Shown here piece after piece: positions 1 through 6,657 of a DNA stretch of 64,000 bases (position 1 is its first letter; the number at the start of each line of letters is the position of its first letter). The notes beneath the pieces are model-generated. The model worked only from the letters and a program-made list of their open reading frames with translations, was not told where the DNA came from and did no database searches. The translations under genes were made by a program, and so were the position numbers. This DNA is from Desulfoluna spongiiphila (GTDB taxonomy: Bacteria; Desulfobacterota; Desulfobacteria; Desulfobacterales; Desulfolunaceae), in the NCBI RefSeq assembly GCF_900101345.1, contig NZ_FMUX01000008.1, positions 1 to 64,000 of the forward strand, written 5' to 3'.

Positions 1-16
1 CCTGTTTCGCCCACCA
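1..16 (+). tRNA. 3' end of a tRNA cut by the window edge
   Basis: The first 12 bases can be the 3' half of a T stem (CCTGT) and a 7-nt acceptor strand (TTCGCCC). A discriminator A and an encoded CCA follow at 13-16, only 3 nt before tRNA-Lys. This is the layout of a tandem tRNA pair. The amino acid cannot be told from this fragment. Confidence 0.5.
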
Positions 17-19
17 TCC

Positions 20-95
20 GGGTCGTTAACTCAGTTGGTAGAGTATCTGCCTTTTAAGCAGAGAGTCACTGGTTCGAGCCCAGTACGACCCACCA
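20..95 (+). tRNA. tRNA-Lys (anticodon UUU)
   Basis: This is a 76-nt cloverleaf. The acceptor stem GGGTCGT pairs with ACGACCC, the D arm carries TTGGTAGAG, and the T loop is TTCGAGC. The anticodon stem TCTGC/GCAGA encloses loop CTTTTAA with anticodon TTT at 53-55. The discriminator is A92 and CCA is encoded at 93-95. Confidence 0.97.
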
Positions 96-106
96 TATTT
101 AAAGAA

Positions 107-134
107 AGCCGAAGCCCATGCTTCGGCTTTTTTT
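107..134 (+). terminator. Rho-independent terminator after the tRNA genes
   Basis: A perfect 8-bp stem AGCCGAAG/CTTCGGCT with a 6-nt loop is followed by a run of T. It lies 11 nt after the tRNA CCA end. Confidence 0.85.
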
Positions 135-389
135 ATTGGGGATTTTTTTCTGTCTCCCGTGGCTTCTGCCCCAACATTCCTTGTGGAACACAGGGGCGGT
201 ATGGTAAAATTCGTTAAAAAGGCAATGATCTGAAACAGATCACCCGAAAAGGGCCCCTGACAGACAGTTCCTGCCTCTCATCCGTTTTTAAAACCGGATC
301 CCGCCGATTGCGACGACCCCACGGACTCCTTCTCTTACCCGGTAAGGCCCATTCCACCATTCCATCTAAACAATAAAGGAGTGCCGTGT

Positions 390-830
390 ATGGATGCCAA
401 ACGATTTGATGAGGATATCAAAAAAACATTCGAACAGTTCGGAGAGACAGGCGTGAGCGTTCAATTGTTGTCCGCCAAGGACAGCCATGTCTCCCAACCC
501 CCCTATGACTGGGTCCAGGTGATGATGAAAGTCATCCCCGTGGTTCCCGATCCCGAGCCCTGGGCCGAAACCTGGCGCTACGGCGGGGTGCTCCAGCACG
601 ATAAAATCCCTCTTCCCATCGGCATGAGGCCCATTGACGTCAGTCGCATGATCAGCGCCATTGATGCCGCTAAAAAACTCCCTCCGGGGTTCAACCTCCA
701 GGGCGCGTCCTGCGACCTGTACTGGGCCCTGCATCCCGATGTCAAGGAGCCTTACTATCACTTCACCTCCGGGGACCTGACCATCTTGATCGGGGCCTAC
801 AGCGGTGACGTGATGGAACCCCAGTTTTAA
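390..830 (+). CDS. Uncharacterised 146-residue protein
   Basis: I do not recognise this protein. The start chosen is ATG 390, because AAAGGAG at 375-381 is well placed for it; a GTG at 381 overlaps that site. There is no signal peptide or membrane segment, so it is probably a soluble cytoplasmic protein. It is rich in Pro and Trp, with acidic and aromatic patches such as PDPEPWAETWRYGG and PHYHF-like stretches near the C terminus. It sits alone between the tRNA terminator and its own terminator at 838-861. Codon use matches the neighbours. Confidence 0.75.
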   Translation: MDAKRFDEDIKKTFEQFGETGVSVQLLSAKDSHVSQPPYDWVQVMMKVIPVVPDPEPWAETWRYGGVLQHDKIPLPIGMRPIDVSRMISAIDAAKKLPPGFNLQGASCDLYWALHPDVKEPYYHFTSGDLTILIGAYSGDVMEPQF

Positions 831-837
831 ACTGAAA

Positions 838-861
838 AACGCCCCGGCAGGCGGGGCGTTT
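838..861 (+). terminator. Terminator of the 390-830 gene
   Basis: Stem AACGCCCC/GGGGCGTT with a 7-nt loop lies 8 nt after the stop codon. The T-run is short, so termination may be shared with the stronger hairpin just downstream. Confidence 0.6.
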
Positions 862-870
862 CGCTATATC

Positions 871-913
871 AAAAAAACGGGTGACCCTGGATGACCGGGT
901 CCCCGTTTTTTTT
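871..913 (-). terminator. Bidirectional terminator between convergent genes
   Basis: An A7 tract (871-877) and a T8 tract (906-913) flank an imperfect GC-rich stem built from ACGGGTGACC and its partner GGGTCCCCGT. It lies 19 nt past the rarD-like stop on the minus strand and also follows the plus-strand gene, so it can work in both directions. Confidence 0.65.
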
Positions 914-931
914 ATGTGGTTGCAGGATGGC

Positions 932-1840
932 TCAGGCGGCCGGAACCGCCGTATCCTTGGCCCGGTAGGTCGCGATGGAATCCCAGGTCACCAGGGCCAG
1001 GGCGCTCCATATCAGAACAAAGGTGCGCACAAGGGAAGGGTCCAGGGGTTCTTTGAAATAGAACACGGCCAGCAGAAAGGTGCAGGTCGGTGCCAGGTAC
1101 TGGATAAACCCGATGGTGGAAAGGGAAAGGGCCTTGGCCCCCAGGTTAAAGAGAAGCAGCGGCAGGGCCGTCATCAGGGCGGTGCCTATAAGAAGCAGGT
1201 CCGTGGCTCTTCCCGAGTGGAGAAAGGCGCCTTCTCCGGTTGCCCCCAGGTACCCCAGATAAATCGTGGCCGGAATGGCCATAAGAAGGGTTTCCACGGT
1301 CAGGCCCACCAGGGGCCCCACATCCACCACTTTGCGGATGAGGCCGTAAAAGGCAAAGCTGAAGGGCAGGGCCAGGGAGACCCAGGGCAGGGTGCCGTAA
1401 TCGATGGTGAGCCAGGCCACACCGAGCCCGGCAAGGAGCACCGCGACCTTTTGTCTGGCCGTGAGTTTCTCCTTTAAAAAGATCATCCCCAGGAACACCG
1501 TGACCAGGGGGTTGATGTAGTACCCCAGGCTGGTCTGCATCACGTGCCCATGGTTAATGGACCAGATGAACAGGAACCAGTTTCCCCCCACAAGGCAGGT
1601 CGTGAGGGTGAGGACGGCCATGGTACGAAGGTTGGTCAGGGCCTTGAAAAACGGGCCCATTTTTTTCTGGAAGATCAGGATGGGCAGGAGAAAGGCGAGG
1701 GACCAGACCACCCGATGCATGAGGGTTTCAAAGGCCGGGACATGGGAGATGTGGTTCCAGTAAATGGGGGAGAGCCCCCAAATGAGAAAGGCCTGCATGG
1801 TAACAAGCAGGCCGGTGGCGGTTTCTGAACGAGACGGCAT
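932..1840 (-). CDS. rarD: RarD-type EamA/DMT permease
   Basis: A 302-residue inner-membrane protein of the drug/metabolite transporter superfamily. About ten hydrophobic segments are visible, arranged as two five-helix EamA repeats. The RarD hallmarks are present: an early WGLSPIYW segment, a Gly/Asn-rich GGNWFLFIW segment around residue 90, SLGYYINPLVTV, and a late FIQYLAPTCTFLLAV followed by KEPL. The start is ATG 1840, preceded by AGGAAT; the frame stays open 23 codons further upstream but has no ribosome site there. RarD relatives are linked to chloramphenicol sensitivity in E. coli, but the substrate is not established. It stands alone, with terminator 871-913 behind it. Confidence 0.88.
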   Translation of the reverse strand: MPSRSETATGLLVTMQAFLIWGLSPIYWNHISHVPAFETLMHRVVWSLAFLLPILIFQKKMGPFFKALTNLRTMAVLTLTTCLVGGNWFLFIWSINHGHVMQTSLGYYINPLVTVFLGMIFLKEKLTARQKVAVLLAGLGVAWLTIDYGTLPWVSLALPFSFAFYGLIRKVVDVGPLVGLTVETLLMAIPATIYLGYLGATGEGAFLHSGRATDLLLIGTALMTALPLLLFNLGAKALSLSTIGFIQYLAPTCTFLLAVFYFKEPLDPSLVRTFVLIWSALALVTWDSIATYRAKDTAVPAA

Positions 1841-2120
1841 GGGGTATTCCTGTATGTCATTGAGTTGCCTTGACGTCAGCGTCAAGGCTGAAAAGATGAG
1901 TGATACCATGGGCCGTGCGGGCTGTCGAGGAAAACAGGGGGCAGGGAAGGGGAACCGCTTGTCCGGGGCTCAGCACAAAAACAGACGCATCGCAAACGCG
2001 AGGTCTTTTATGGTGAACGTTGGGTGAGCCGCCGTGTCACAGAAAGCTCAAGGCATGCCTTCGGGCAATGCACGCCGCTTCTTTTTCCAAGGTTGGCACA
2101 CGCATCATCCACCCTAAACT

Positions 2121-2145
2121 ATTCACTATTCACTATTCACTATTC
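2121..2145. repeat. Short tandem repeat (ATTCACT)n
   Basis: About 3.6 direct copies of the 7-bp unit ATTCACT. The last part runs into the 3' end of the RelE-like gene, whose TAG stop and final residues are read from the repeat. Confidence 0.85.
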
Positions 2146-2627
2146 CGCCGCCTTAACCCCTGAAAAACCACACACAGATCCTGCTCGGTAACCCGGGCAA
2201 GGAGCAGGTCGTCGTAGTCGGGTTCAGGGGAGAGGTCGGGACCCGCCGGTGGCTCGTTGCGGGGAAGGGCCGCCGTAAGGGTCCGGATGCGCGTCAACTC
2301 TCCGGGGTTTTCCAGCCCTCTGTTGTTTTCTACCCAGGCCGCACAATTGTCGTGGGCCCCCACAAAGAGCAGGTAGAGCTGCTCGTTTTTTTTCACGGCA
2401 AGCATGCGGTACCCCTTGCCGATGTCGAACTTTACGGCATGGCGGATTCGGCGCTCCCCGTGGTGGCTGAGTTTTCCCGCCTCGTTCAGGGGGCTCATGC
2501 CGTTGGCCGCCAGGCGGTTAATGATGGCATCTGCCTTGCGGCTTGCGGCAACGGCCATTTTGGATGACCGTTTCATGGCGCTGAGCTGCTTTTCAAATTG
2601 ATGGGTAAGATGAATAAAGCGGATCAT
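2133..2627 (-). CDS. RelE/ParE-like protein, no antitoxin seen
   Basis: A 164-residue protein. Residues ~1-105 resemble the RelE/ParE mRNA-interferase fold: a basic helical N-terminal hairpin, then GKLSHHGERRIRHAVKFDIG-type strands, YRMLAVKKNEQLYLLFVGAHDN and a short tail. About 60 further residues, rich in Pro and Asp, extend past the fold. Members of the family cleave ribosome-bound mRNA, but no catalytic set can be confirmed here. The ATG at 2627 has the Shine-Dalgarno CGGAGGC. Neither side holds a small antitoxin gene, so a stand-alone toxin or a divergent housekeeping relative are both possible. Its 3' end lies in a short tandem repeat. Confidence 0.6.
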   Translation of the reverse strand: MIRFIHLTHQFEKQLSAMKRSSKMAVAASRKADAIINRLAANGMSPLNEAGKLSHHGERRIRHAVKFDIGKGYRMLAVKKNEQLYLLFVGAHDNCAAWVENNRGLENPGELTRIRTLTAALPRNEPPAGPDLSPEPDYDDLLLARVTEQDLCVVFQGLRRRNSE

Positions 2628-2718
2628 CGTGCCTCCGGATCGGAAACCGTGTCGTCCCCGGAGGGCTCGTGGCTGTAAGCCGTCAACCGAGAGCCCGCCG
2701 GGTCGGACAGGACAACCG

Positions 2719-3033
2719 TTATGAACAGCAGGAACCGTGGCTGCCGCAGGATGAGCAGCCGCTTGACAGCTTCAGGCTCGAACTGAGTTTAAAGCCCACA
2801 TCCTTGAAATCCACCACCAGGGGTTGGGCCTGGTTGAGCAATTCGGTGTCGATGATGTACGCCATGCCATCTATGGTAAAGAGGGTGTCCCCGTCATTCT
2901 GCTGATCCACGGCCATGGCAAGCTGGGGGCCGCCGCAGCCTCCGGAGTTGAGGAAGACACGGATGGGGGCAGGGGTTCGGTTCTCAAAGTAGCGGGCGAT
3001 TTCGTTTTGCGCCGCTTCGGTTACGGTAAACAT
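2719..3033 (-). CDS. HesB/IscA-like Fe-S protein (Cys form)
   Basis: A 104-residue A-type scaffold-like protein. The N-terminal helix (TEAAQNEIARYFENR) is followed by IRVFLNSGGCGGPQLAMAVD, where the conserved cysteine loop sits, and then the beta strands of the fold. The C terminus is a Cys-rich tail, CSSCGSHGSCCS. Close relatives in anaerobic bacteria are annotated as HesB-related selenoproteins with selenocysteine in the SGG-X-GG position; here that residue is an ordinary cysteine. A-type proteins bind or deliver Fe-S clusters. The gene is last in the flx-hdr cluster, 100 nt after flxA, which fits a role in loading the many clusters of those proteins. Confidence 0.75.
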   Translation of the reverse strand: MFTVTEAAQNEIARYFENRTPAPIRVFLNSGGCGGPQLAMAVDQQNDGDTLFTIDGMAYIIDTELLNQAQPLVVDFKDVGFKLSSSLKLSSGCSSCGSHGSCCS

Positions 3034-3133
3034 CGGTGTTGTACTCCTTTACTGGGTTATGTAGGTGTTGTGTCGTTTATTGACCCAACGCATCAGGTTG
3101 TGGTTTCAATGCCTTGATTTTAAACTGTTTGAT

Positions 3134-3979
3134 TTAGAATTCTCCGGGCGTCATATTGATCTCCTCAAGGGTGAAGACCGGTCCGTCCTTGCAGACCAGC
3201 TCCGTGCCGATGTTGCAGCGACCGCACATGCCGATGCCGCACTTCATGCGGTTTTCCAGGCTCATGATGATGTGGTCGTGGCGATACCCGAGTTTTTCCA
3301 GCACCGGCAGGGTAAACTTGATCATGACAGGGGGCCCGCAGACGATGGCGTAGGTGTCCTCCGAGGCCGCAGGCGCCACCTTTTCCACCAGGCTCGGCAC
3401 AAAGCCGGTGTGATAGGGCCAGTCCGGGTCGTCGGTGGCGTCCACGGTGATGTGCATGCGGATGTCGTCCCGTTTTTCCCAGGCCATGAGCTCCTCCTTG
3501 TAAAGCAGCATACCCGGGCTCCGCGCGCCATAGACCACGTCCACGGACCCGAATGTTGACCGATGTTCGGGTTCCAGGATTCTCTTGATGGAGGAACGCA
3601 GGGTGGTAAAGGCAAACCCCCCGCCCACGATGAGGATATGTTTACCGGCCAGTGTCTCCCAGGGGTATGCTTTGCCCAACGGGCCCCGGACCCCCATGAC
3701 CTCCCCCACCTTCATGTCATGGAGGTGGGCGGTTACCTTGCCTGTTTTGAACACGGTGAACATGAGGAACCCTTTCTCGGTGGGAGAAGAGGCGATGCCG
3801 ATGGGAATTTCCCCCACCCCGGGAATGGAGAGTTCCGCAAACTGGCCGGCTTCATAGGCAAAGGCGGCTTCATGGTCGGGGTCCAGGAAGCTGAACCGGT
3901 ATGTCTTCAGGCTTTTATCTTCAGTGGCCACATCAATGGCATCGATGCGAACCGGATACGGTACGTATGGATTGTGCAT
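3134..3979 (-). CDS. flxA: FlxA-like FAD/NAD(P)-binding reductase subunit
   Basis: A 281-residue ferredoxin-NADP reductase-fold protein related to AsrB, HydG and FlxA. Residues ~1-105 form the FAD barrel, with GQFAELSIPGVG followed by PIGIASSP in the flavin-binding position. The NAD(P) domain starts at ILIVGGGFAFTTLRS (~115), and YAIVCGPPVMIKF lies near 225. Four cysteines near the C terminus (CGIGMCGRCNIG...C) bind a [2Fe-2S] cluster. In the FlxABCD-HdrABC complex this subunit is where NADH exchanges electrons. It starts 12 nt after flxB, with AAGGGGA upstream. It is cytoplasmic. Confidence 0.88.
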   Translation of the reverse strand: MHNPYVPYPVRIDAIDVATEDKSLKTYRFSFLDPDHEAAFAYEAGQFAELSIPGVGEIPIGIASSPTEKGFLMFTVFKTGKVTAHLHDMKVGEVMGVRGPLGKAYPWETLAGKHILIVGGGFAFTTLRSSIKRILEPEHRSTFGSVDVVYGARSPGMLLYKEELMAWEKRDDIRMHITVDATDDPDWPYHTGFVPSLVEKVAPAASEDTYAIVCGPPVMIKFTLPVLEKLGYRHDHIIMSLENRMKCGIGMCGRCNIGTELVCKDGPVFTLEEINMTPGEF

Positions 3980-3991
3980 GGTTCTTTCCCC

Positions 3992-5032
3992 TTATGCCTT
4001 TGCGTTCATGGTGGCGCACACCTCGCGGATGTCGATACCCGCAGGGCACTGGTCGATGCATCGGCCGCAGCCCACGCACATGATGCCTTGCCCGTATTTT
4101 TCCGGAAAATACTTCAGCTTGTGCATGAATCGCTGGCGGGTCCGCTGCATGGGGGTCTCCCGGGGGTTGTGGCCGGAGCCGTGGCGGGTAAACAGGGACG
4201 TCATGCATGAGTCCCAGTTTCTCATGCGGTAGCCCGTGTCCCCATGCACCTCGTCCTGGATGTCAAAACACCAGCAGGTGGGGCAGGCATAGGTGCAGGT
4301 ACCGCAATTGAGGCAGGCAAAGGTGGTCTGGTCCCAATGTGCCGCCCCGTGGAGATCCAGGACGGTTTTGTCCTGAATGCGATCAAAGGAGAGGGAAGAG
4401 GTGATGGCTTTCTCCGCCGCCTCTTTTTTCGACGCCAGAAGGGCCTCGGCTCCATCGCCGGCCTCTGTTTCAAATCCGGCACAGGCCGCCCAGGCTGCCC
4501 CTTTGTCTGTAAGGACCCTTGCCAGGTAATGGTCTCCGTCATCCACGAGCATCACGTCCAGGCAGGACTCATCAAAGGGCCCGGTGCCGCAGCTGGTGGA
4601 AAAGTCGGTGGCCGAAGGCGCGTTGACCGCAAGGCCGATCCAGGTGCAGGCCCCATAGGCTGCCACCACGTACGGATCCCTGAACTCGTCGGTGTCGAAG
4701 TTGAGGCGCACGAGTTGAAGTGCCTTTGCATCGTTGGGGCGGATGGCCACCACCGCGCGGGGCCGGGTGTCGATTTCCACCGATTCGTACATGTCTTTTT
4801 TCGGATCCCCCTCCTTGAAGGAGCAGGTCATCATCACCTGGGAAGCCGGAAACACAACACCTTTGGGAGACAGGCGGGTCTGCCTGCCGTCCATGGCCGG
4901 GTATTCGCCATCTTTGAGTTCCCGAAAGCCCGGGACCTCGCCCTCGGCTGTGGGCCCCACCAGGGCGTAGGTACGCCGCGTACGGTCCAACCCCTGGTTC
5001 CAGCCTGATTTATCGATACGCAATATGGTCAT
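3992..5032 (-). CDS. flxB: FlxB/AsrA-like 4Fe-4S dicluster subunit
   Basis: A 346-residue protein of the AsrA/HydB/FlxB family, which passes electrons between the flavin subunit and the rest of the complex. The first ~230 residues form the family-specific globular domain. Two ferredoxin-type motifs follow: CLNCGTCTYACPTCWCFD near 240, with extra Cys residues, and CVGCGRCIDQCPAGID near 325. The ATG at 5032 has AAGGAT at good distance. The gene lies between flxC and flxA, and the 12-nt gap to flxA implies co-transcription. The 150-nt gap upstream holds a GC-rich palindromic element. Confidence 0.85.
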   Translation of the reverse strand: MTILRIDKSGWNQGLDRTRRTYALVGPTAEGEVPGFRELKDGEYPAMDGRQTRLSPKGVVFPASQVMMTCSFKEGDPKKDMYESVEIDTRPRAVVAIRPNDAKALQLVRLNFDTDEFRDPYVVAAYGACTWIGLAVNAPSATDFSTSCGTGPFDESCLDVMLVDDGDHYLARVLTDKGAAWAACAGFETEAGDGAEALLASKKEAAEKAITSSLSFDRIQDKTVLDLHGAAHWDQTTFACLNCGTCTYACPTCWCFDIQDEVHGDTGYRMRNWDSCMTSLFTRHGSGHNPRETPMQRTRQRFMHKLKYFPEKYGQGIMCVGCGRCIDQCPAGIDIREVCATMNAKA

Positions 5033-5048
5033 CGGTATTATCCTTTAT

Positions 5049-5173
5049 GCCTCCGGTGGCCGGGGTTTTCTCTTTATGACACCGGGCTTGCCGTGTGGTT
5101 TTGCCCGCCCCTGATCCCGTCAAGTACATGGGATCGGCCCGAAACACGGGGCCCGGGGCTAACCGCCGGAGGC
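5049..5173. repeat. GCCTCCGG-bounded palindromic element inside the flx operon
   Basis: The 125-bp segment begins GCCTCCGGTGG and ends CCGCCGGAGGC, an 11-bp terminal inverted repeat with one mismatch. It fills the gap between flxC and flxB. The ends match the dispersed family described at 42477 and 62655, but the interior is different, so it is a divergent or independent member. Confidence 0.5.
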
Positions 5174-5183
5174 TTTTTTTATG

Positions 5184-6131
5184 TTACAGAATAAACGCTT
5201 CCGGGTCGTCGAGACGGAAGGTGTCCTGGGCCGGGCGGGTCTCCGTTGTGAGCCCTGCTTCGAGTCCCCAGTTTTCTGTTGCGGTTTTTTCCATCTTACG
5301 GGTCAGCAACTGCACGGGCACGCCCATGGGGCAGGCCGATTCGCAGGCGCCGCACTCGGTGCAGCGACCGGCACAGTGGATGGCCCGGAGCATATGGTAG
5401 GTACGCACATCCACGGGGTCTGTGCCTTTGCCCACCCACTGCGGGCTGGACTCGTCCACAAAGCAGGTGGGGCAGTAGCACAAGGGGCACGCGTTTTTGC
5501 AGGCGTAGCATCGGGTACAGGCCGAAAAGGCCTGGTCAAAAAATGCCCACTTTTCGTCGCTGGGTTTGGCCTCGATCTCCCGGATATCTGCGTAGCGGTC
5601 GATACCGGTCTGTTCGGGGACGGCATCGGCCACCATATAATCGGCAATCACAGGATTGCGGTGGGTGCACAGGGCGCAGTTGCGGCGCAACAGATCCGTT
5701 TTGGCGATACGCTCCTCGCCGCTTGCCGTGGCAAGGATCAGGTTGTCCCCGTCCTCTTTGGCTGCCAGGATCTCTCCGGCTGCGGCGTCTGCGGCTTTTT
5801 TCGGGTCGATCATACCGGTGCACGGCACGCCGATGATCACCACGTCATCCCGGTTGATCCGGTTCTCCACCACGAGTCCCACGATGTTTCGTGAATCGCA
5901 CCCCTTGGCCACCACCGCCACCTTGCCCATGCCTTTGTGCAGGTACGTGGCCAGGTTCAACCGGCAGTTGGTATCCCAGCAGAGCATTGCTGCCTCATCC
6001 GGTGTCGTGGCCAGATAGGGCTCTGTGGTCATGGGGAGGGATCCTTTTCTGAAGCCAAGCACCGCTGTCACCTCACCGGTTTCAAGGAGCTCTTTTGCCT
6101 TGGCCTGAATGGTCTTTTCGTATGGGTTCAT
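5184..6131 (-). CDS. flxC: FlxC-like 4Fe-4S protein
   Basis: A 315-residue subunit with an N-terminal domain resembling the FrhB/FdhB family (VVAKGCDSRNIVGLVVENRI, VIIGVPCTGMIDP). Two C-terminal clusters follow: CTRCYACKNACPLCYCPTC near 210 and CTECGACESACPMGVP near 265. In the Flx-Hdr set this protein links FlxD and FlxB electron flow. The start codon overlaps the flxD stop as ATGA (6128-6131), so the two are translationally coupled. Assignment to FlxC rests on domain make-up and position. Confidence 0.8.
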   Translation of the reverse strand: MNPYEKTIQAKAKELLETGEVTAVLGFRKGSLPMTTEPYLATTPDEAAMLCWDTNCRLNLATYLHKGMGKVAVVAKGCDSRNIVGLVVENRINRDDVVIIGVPCTGMIDPKKAADAAAGEILAAKEDGDNLILATASGEERIAKTDLLRRNCALCTHRNPVIADYMVADAVPEQTGIDRYADIREIEAKPSDEKWAFFDQAFSACTRCYACKNACPLCYCPTCFVDESSPQWVGKGTDPVDVRTYHMLRAIHCAGRCTECGACESACPMGVPVQLLTRKMEKTATENWGLEAGLTTETRPAQDTFRLDDPEAFIL

Positions 6132-6565
6132 GCGGCACTCTCCTCGGGGCTTTCTTTGATAAACACCGTGGCAGGCCCCAGCTCTCTTACTTCGTCAATG
6201 ACCTTGTTGGCCACCTCGGCAAACTTTACCCCTTCGGCCGAGGAGATCCAGGAGAAGTGAAGGCGTCCCGGCTCAATGCCGTTAAACTCAAGCATCTCTT
6301 TCAAGAGGGTAAACCTGCGCCGGGCGTAGTAGTTGCCCTCGATGTAGTGGCAGTCCCCGGGGTGGCACCCGGAGATCCAGACACCGTCAGCCCCTTTGCG
6401 CAGGGCGGCAAGAACCATCTTGGGTGAGATCCGGCCCGAGCAGGGGACGCGGATGACCCGCATGTTGGGAGGGTATTGAAAACGGCTCACGCCCGCCAGG
6501 TCGGCGGCGCCGTAACTGCACCAGTTGCAGAGAAAGGTGACGATTTTCGGTTCAAACGAACTCAT
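6128..6565 (-). CDS. flxD: FlxD/MvhD-like [2Fe-2S] electron-transfer subunit
   Basis: A 145-residue MvhD-family protein. It shows the expected cysteines: CNWCSYGAADLAG (~13), RVPCSGR (~40) and GCHPGDCHY (~66). MvhD-type subunits hand electrons to HdrA. The start is ATG 6565, preceded by GGAG eight bases upstream; the open frame further upstream runs antisense-like through hdrA and has no ribosome site. The gap to hdrA (6566-6657) holds half of a dispersed palindromic element. The stop overlaps flxC. Confidence 0.9.
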   Translation of the reverse strand: MSSFEPKIVTFLCNWCSYGAADLAGVSRFQYPPNMRVIRVPCSGRISPKMVLAALRKGADGVWISGCHPGDCHYIEGNYYARRRFTLLKEMLEFNGIEPGRLHFSWISSAEGVKFAEVANKVIDEVRELGPATVFIKESPEESAA

Positions 6566-6600
6566 ATATTTATCTCCAATTAAGGGCATGGAAAAAAGAT

Positions 6601-6653
6601 GCCTCCGGCGGCCCTGCCGGGGGACACGCTTTTGAAACGTTTGACAAACAGGC
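6601..6653 (+). repeat. Half copy of the dispersed palindromic repeat
   Basis: The sequence begins GCCTCCGGCGGCCCTGCCGG and continues with a diverged CTTTTGAAACGTTTGACAAACAGG. This matches the left half of the copies at 22869 and 42493. The right half is absent. It lies between hdrA and flxD, so it would be transcribed as a GC-rich stem-loop inside the operon mRNA. Confidence 0.75.
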
Positions 6654-6657
6654 GAAC

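Noticed and set aside
2121..2145. Direct repeats that could suggest a CRISPR array
   Set aside because: The units are 7 bp, touch each other and have no spacers. No cas gene is in the window.
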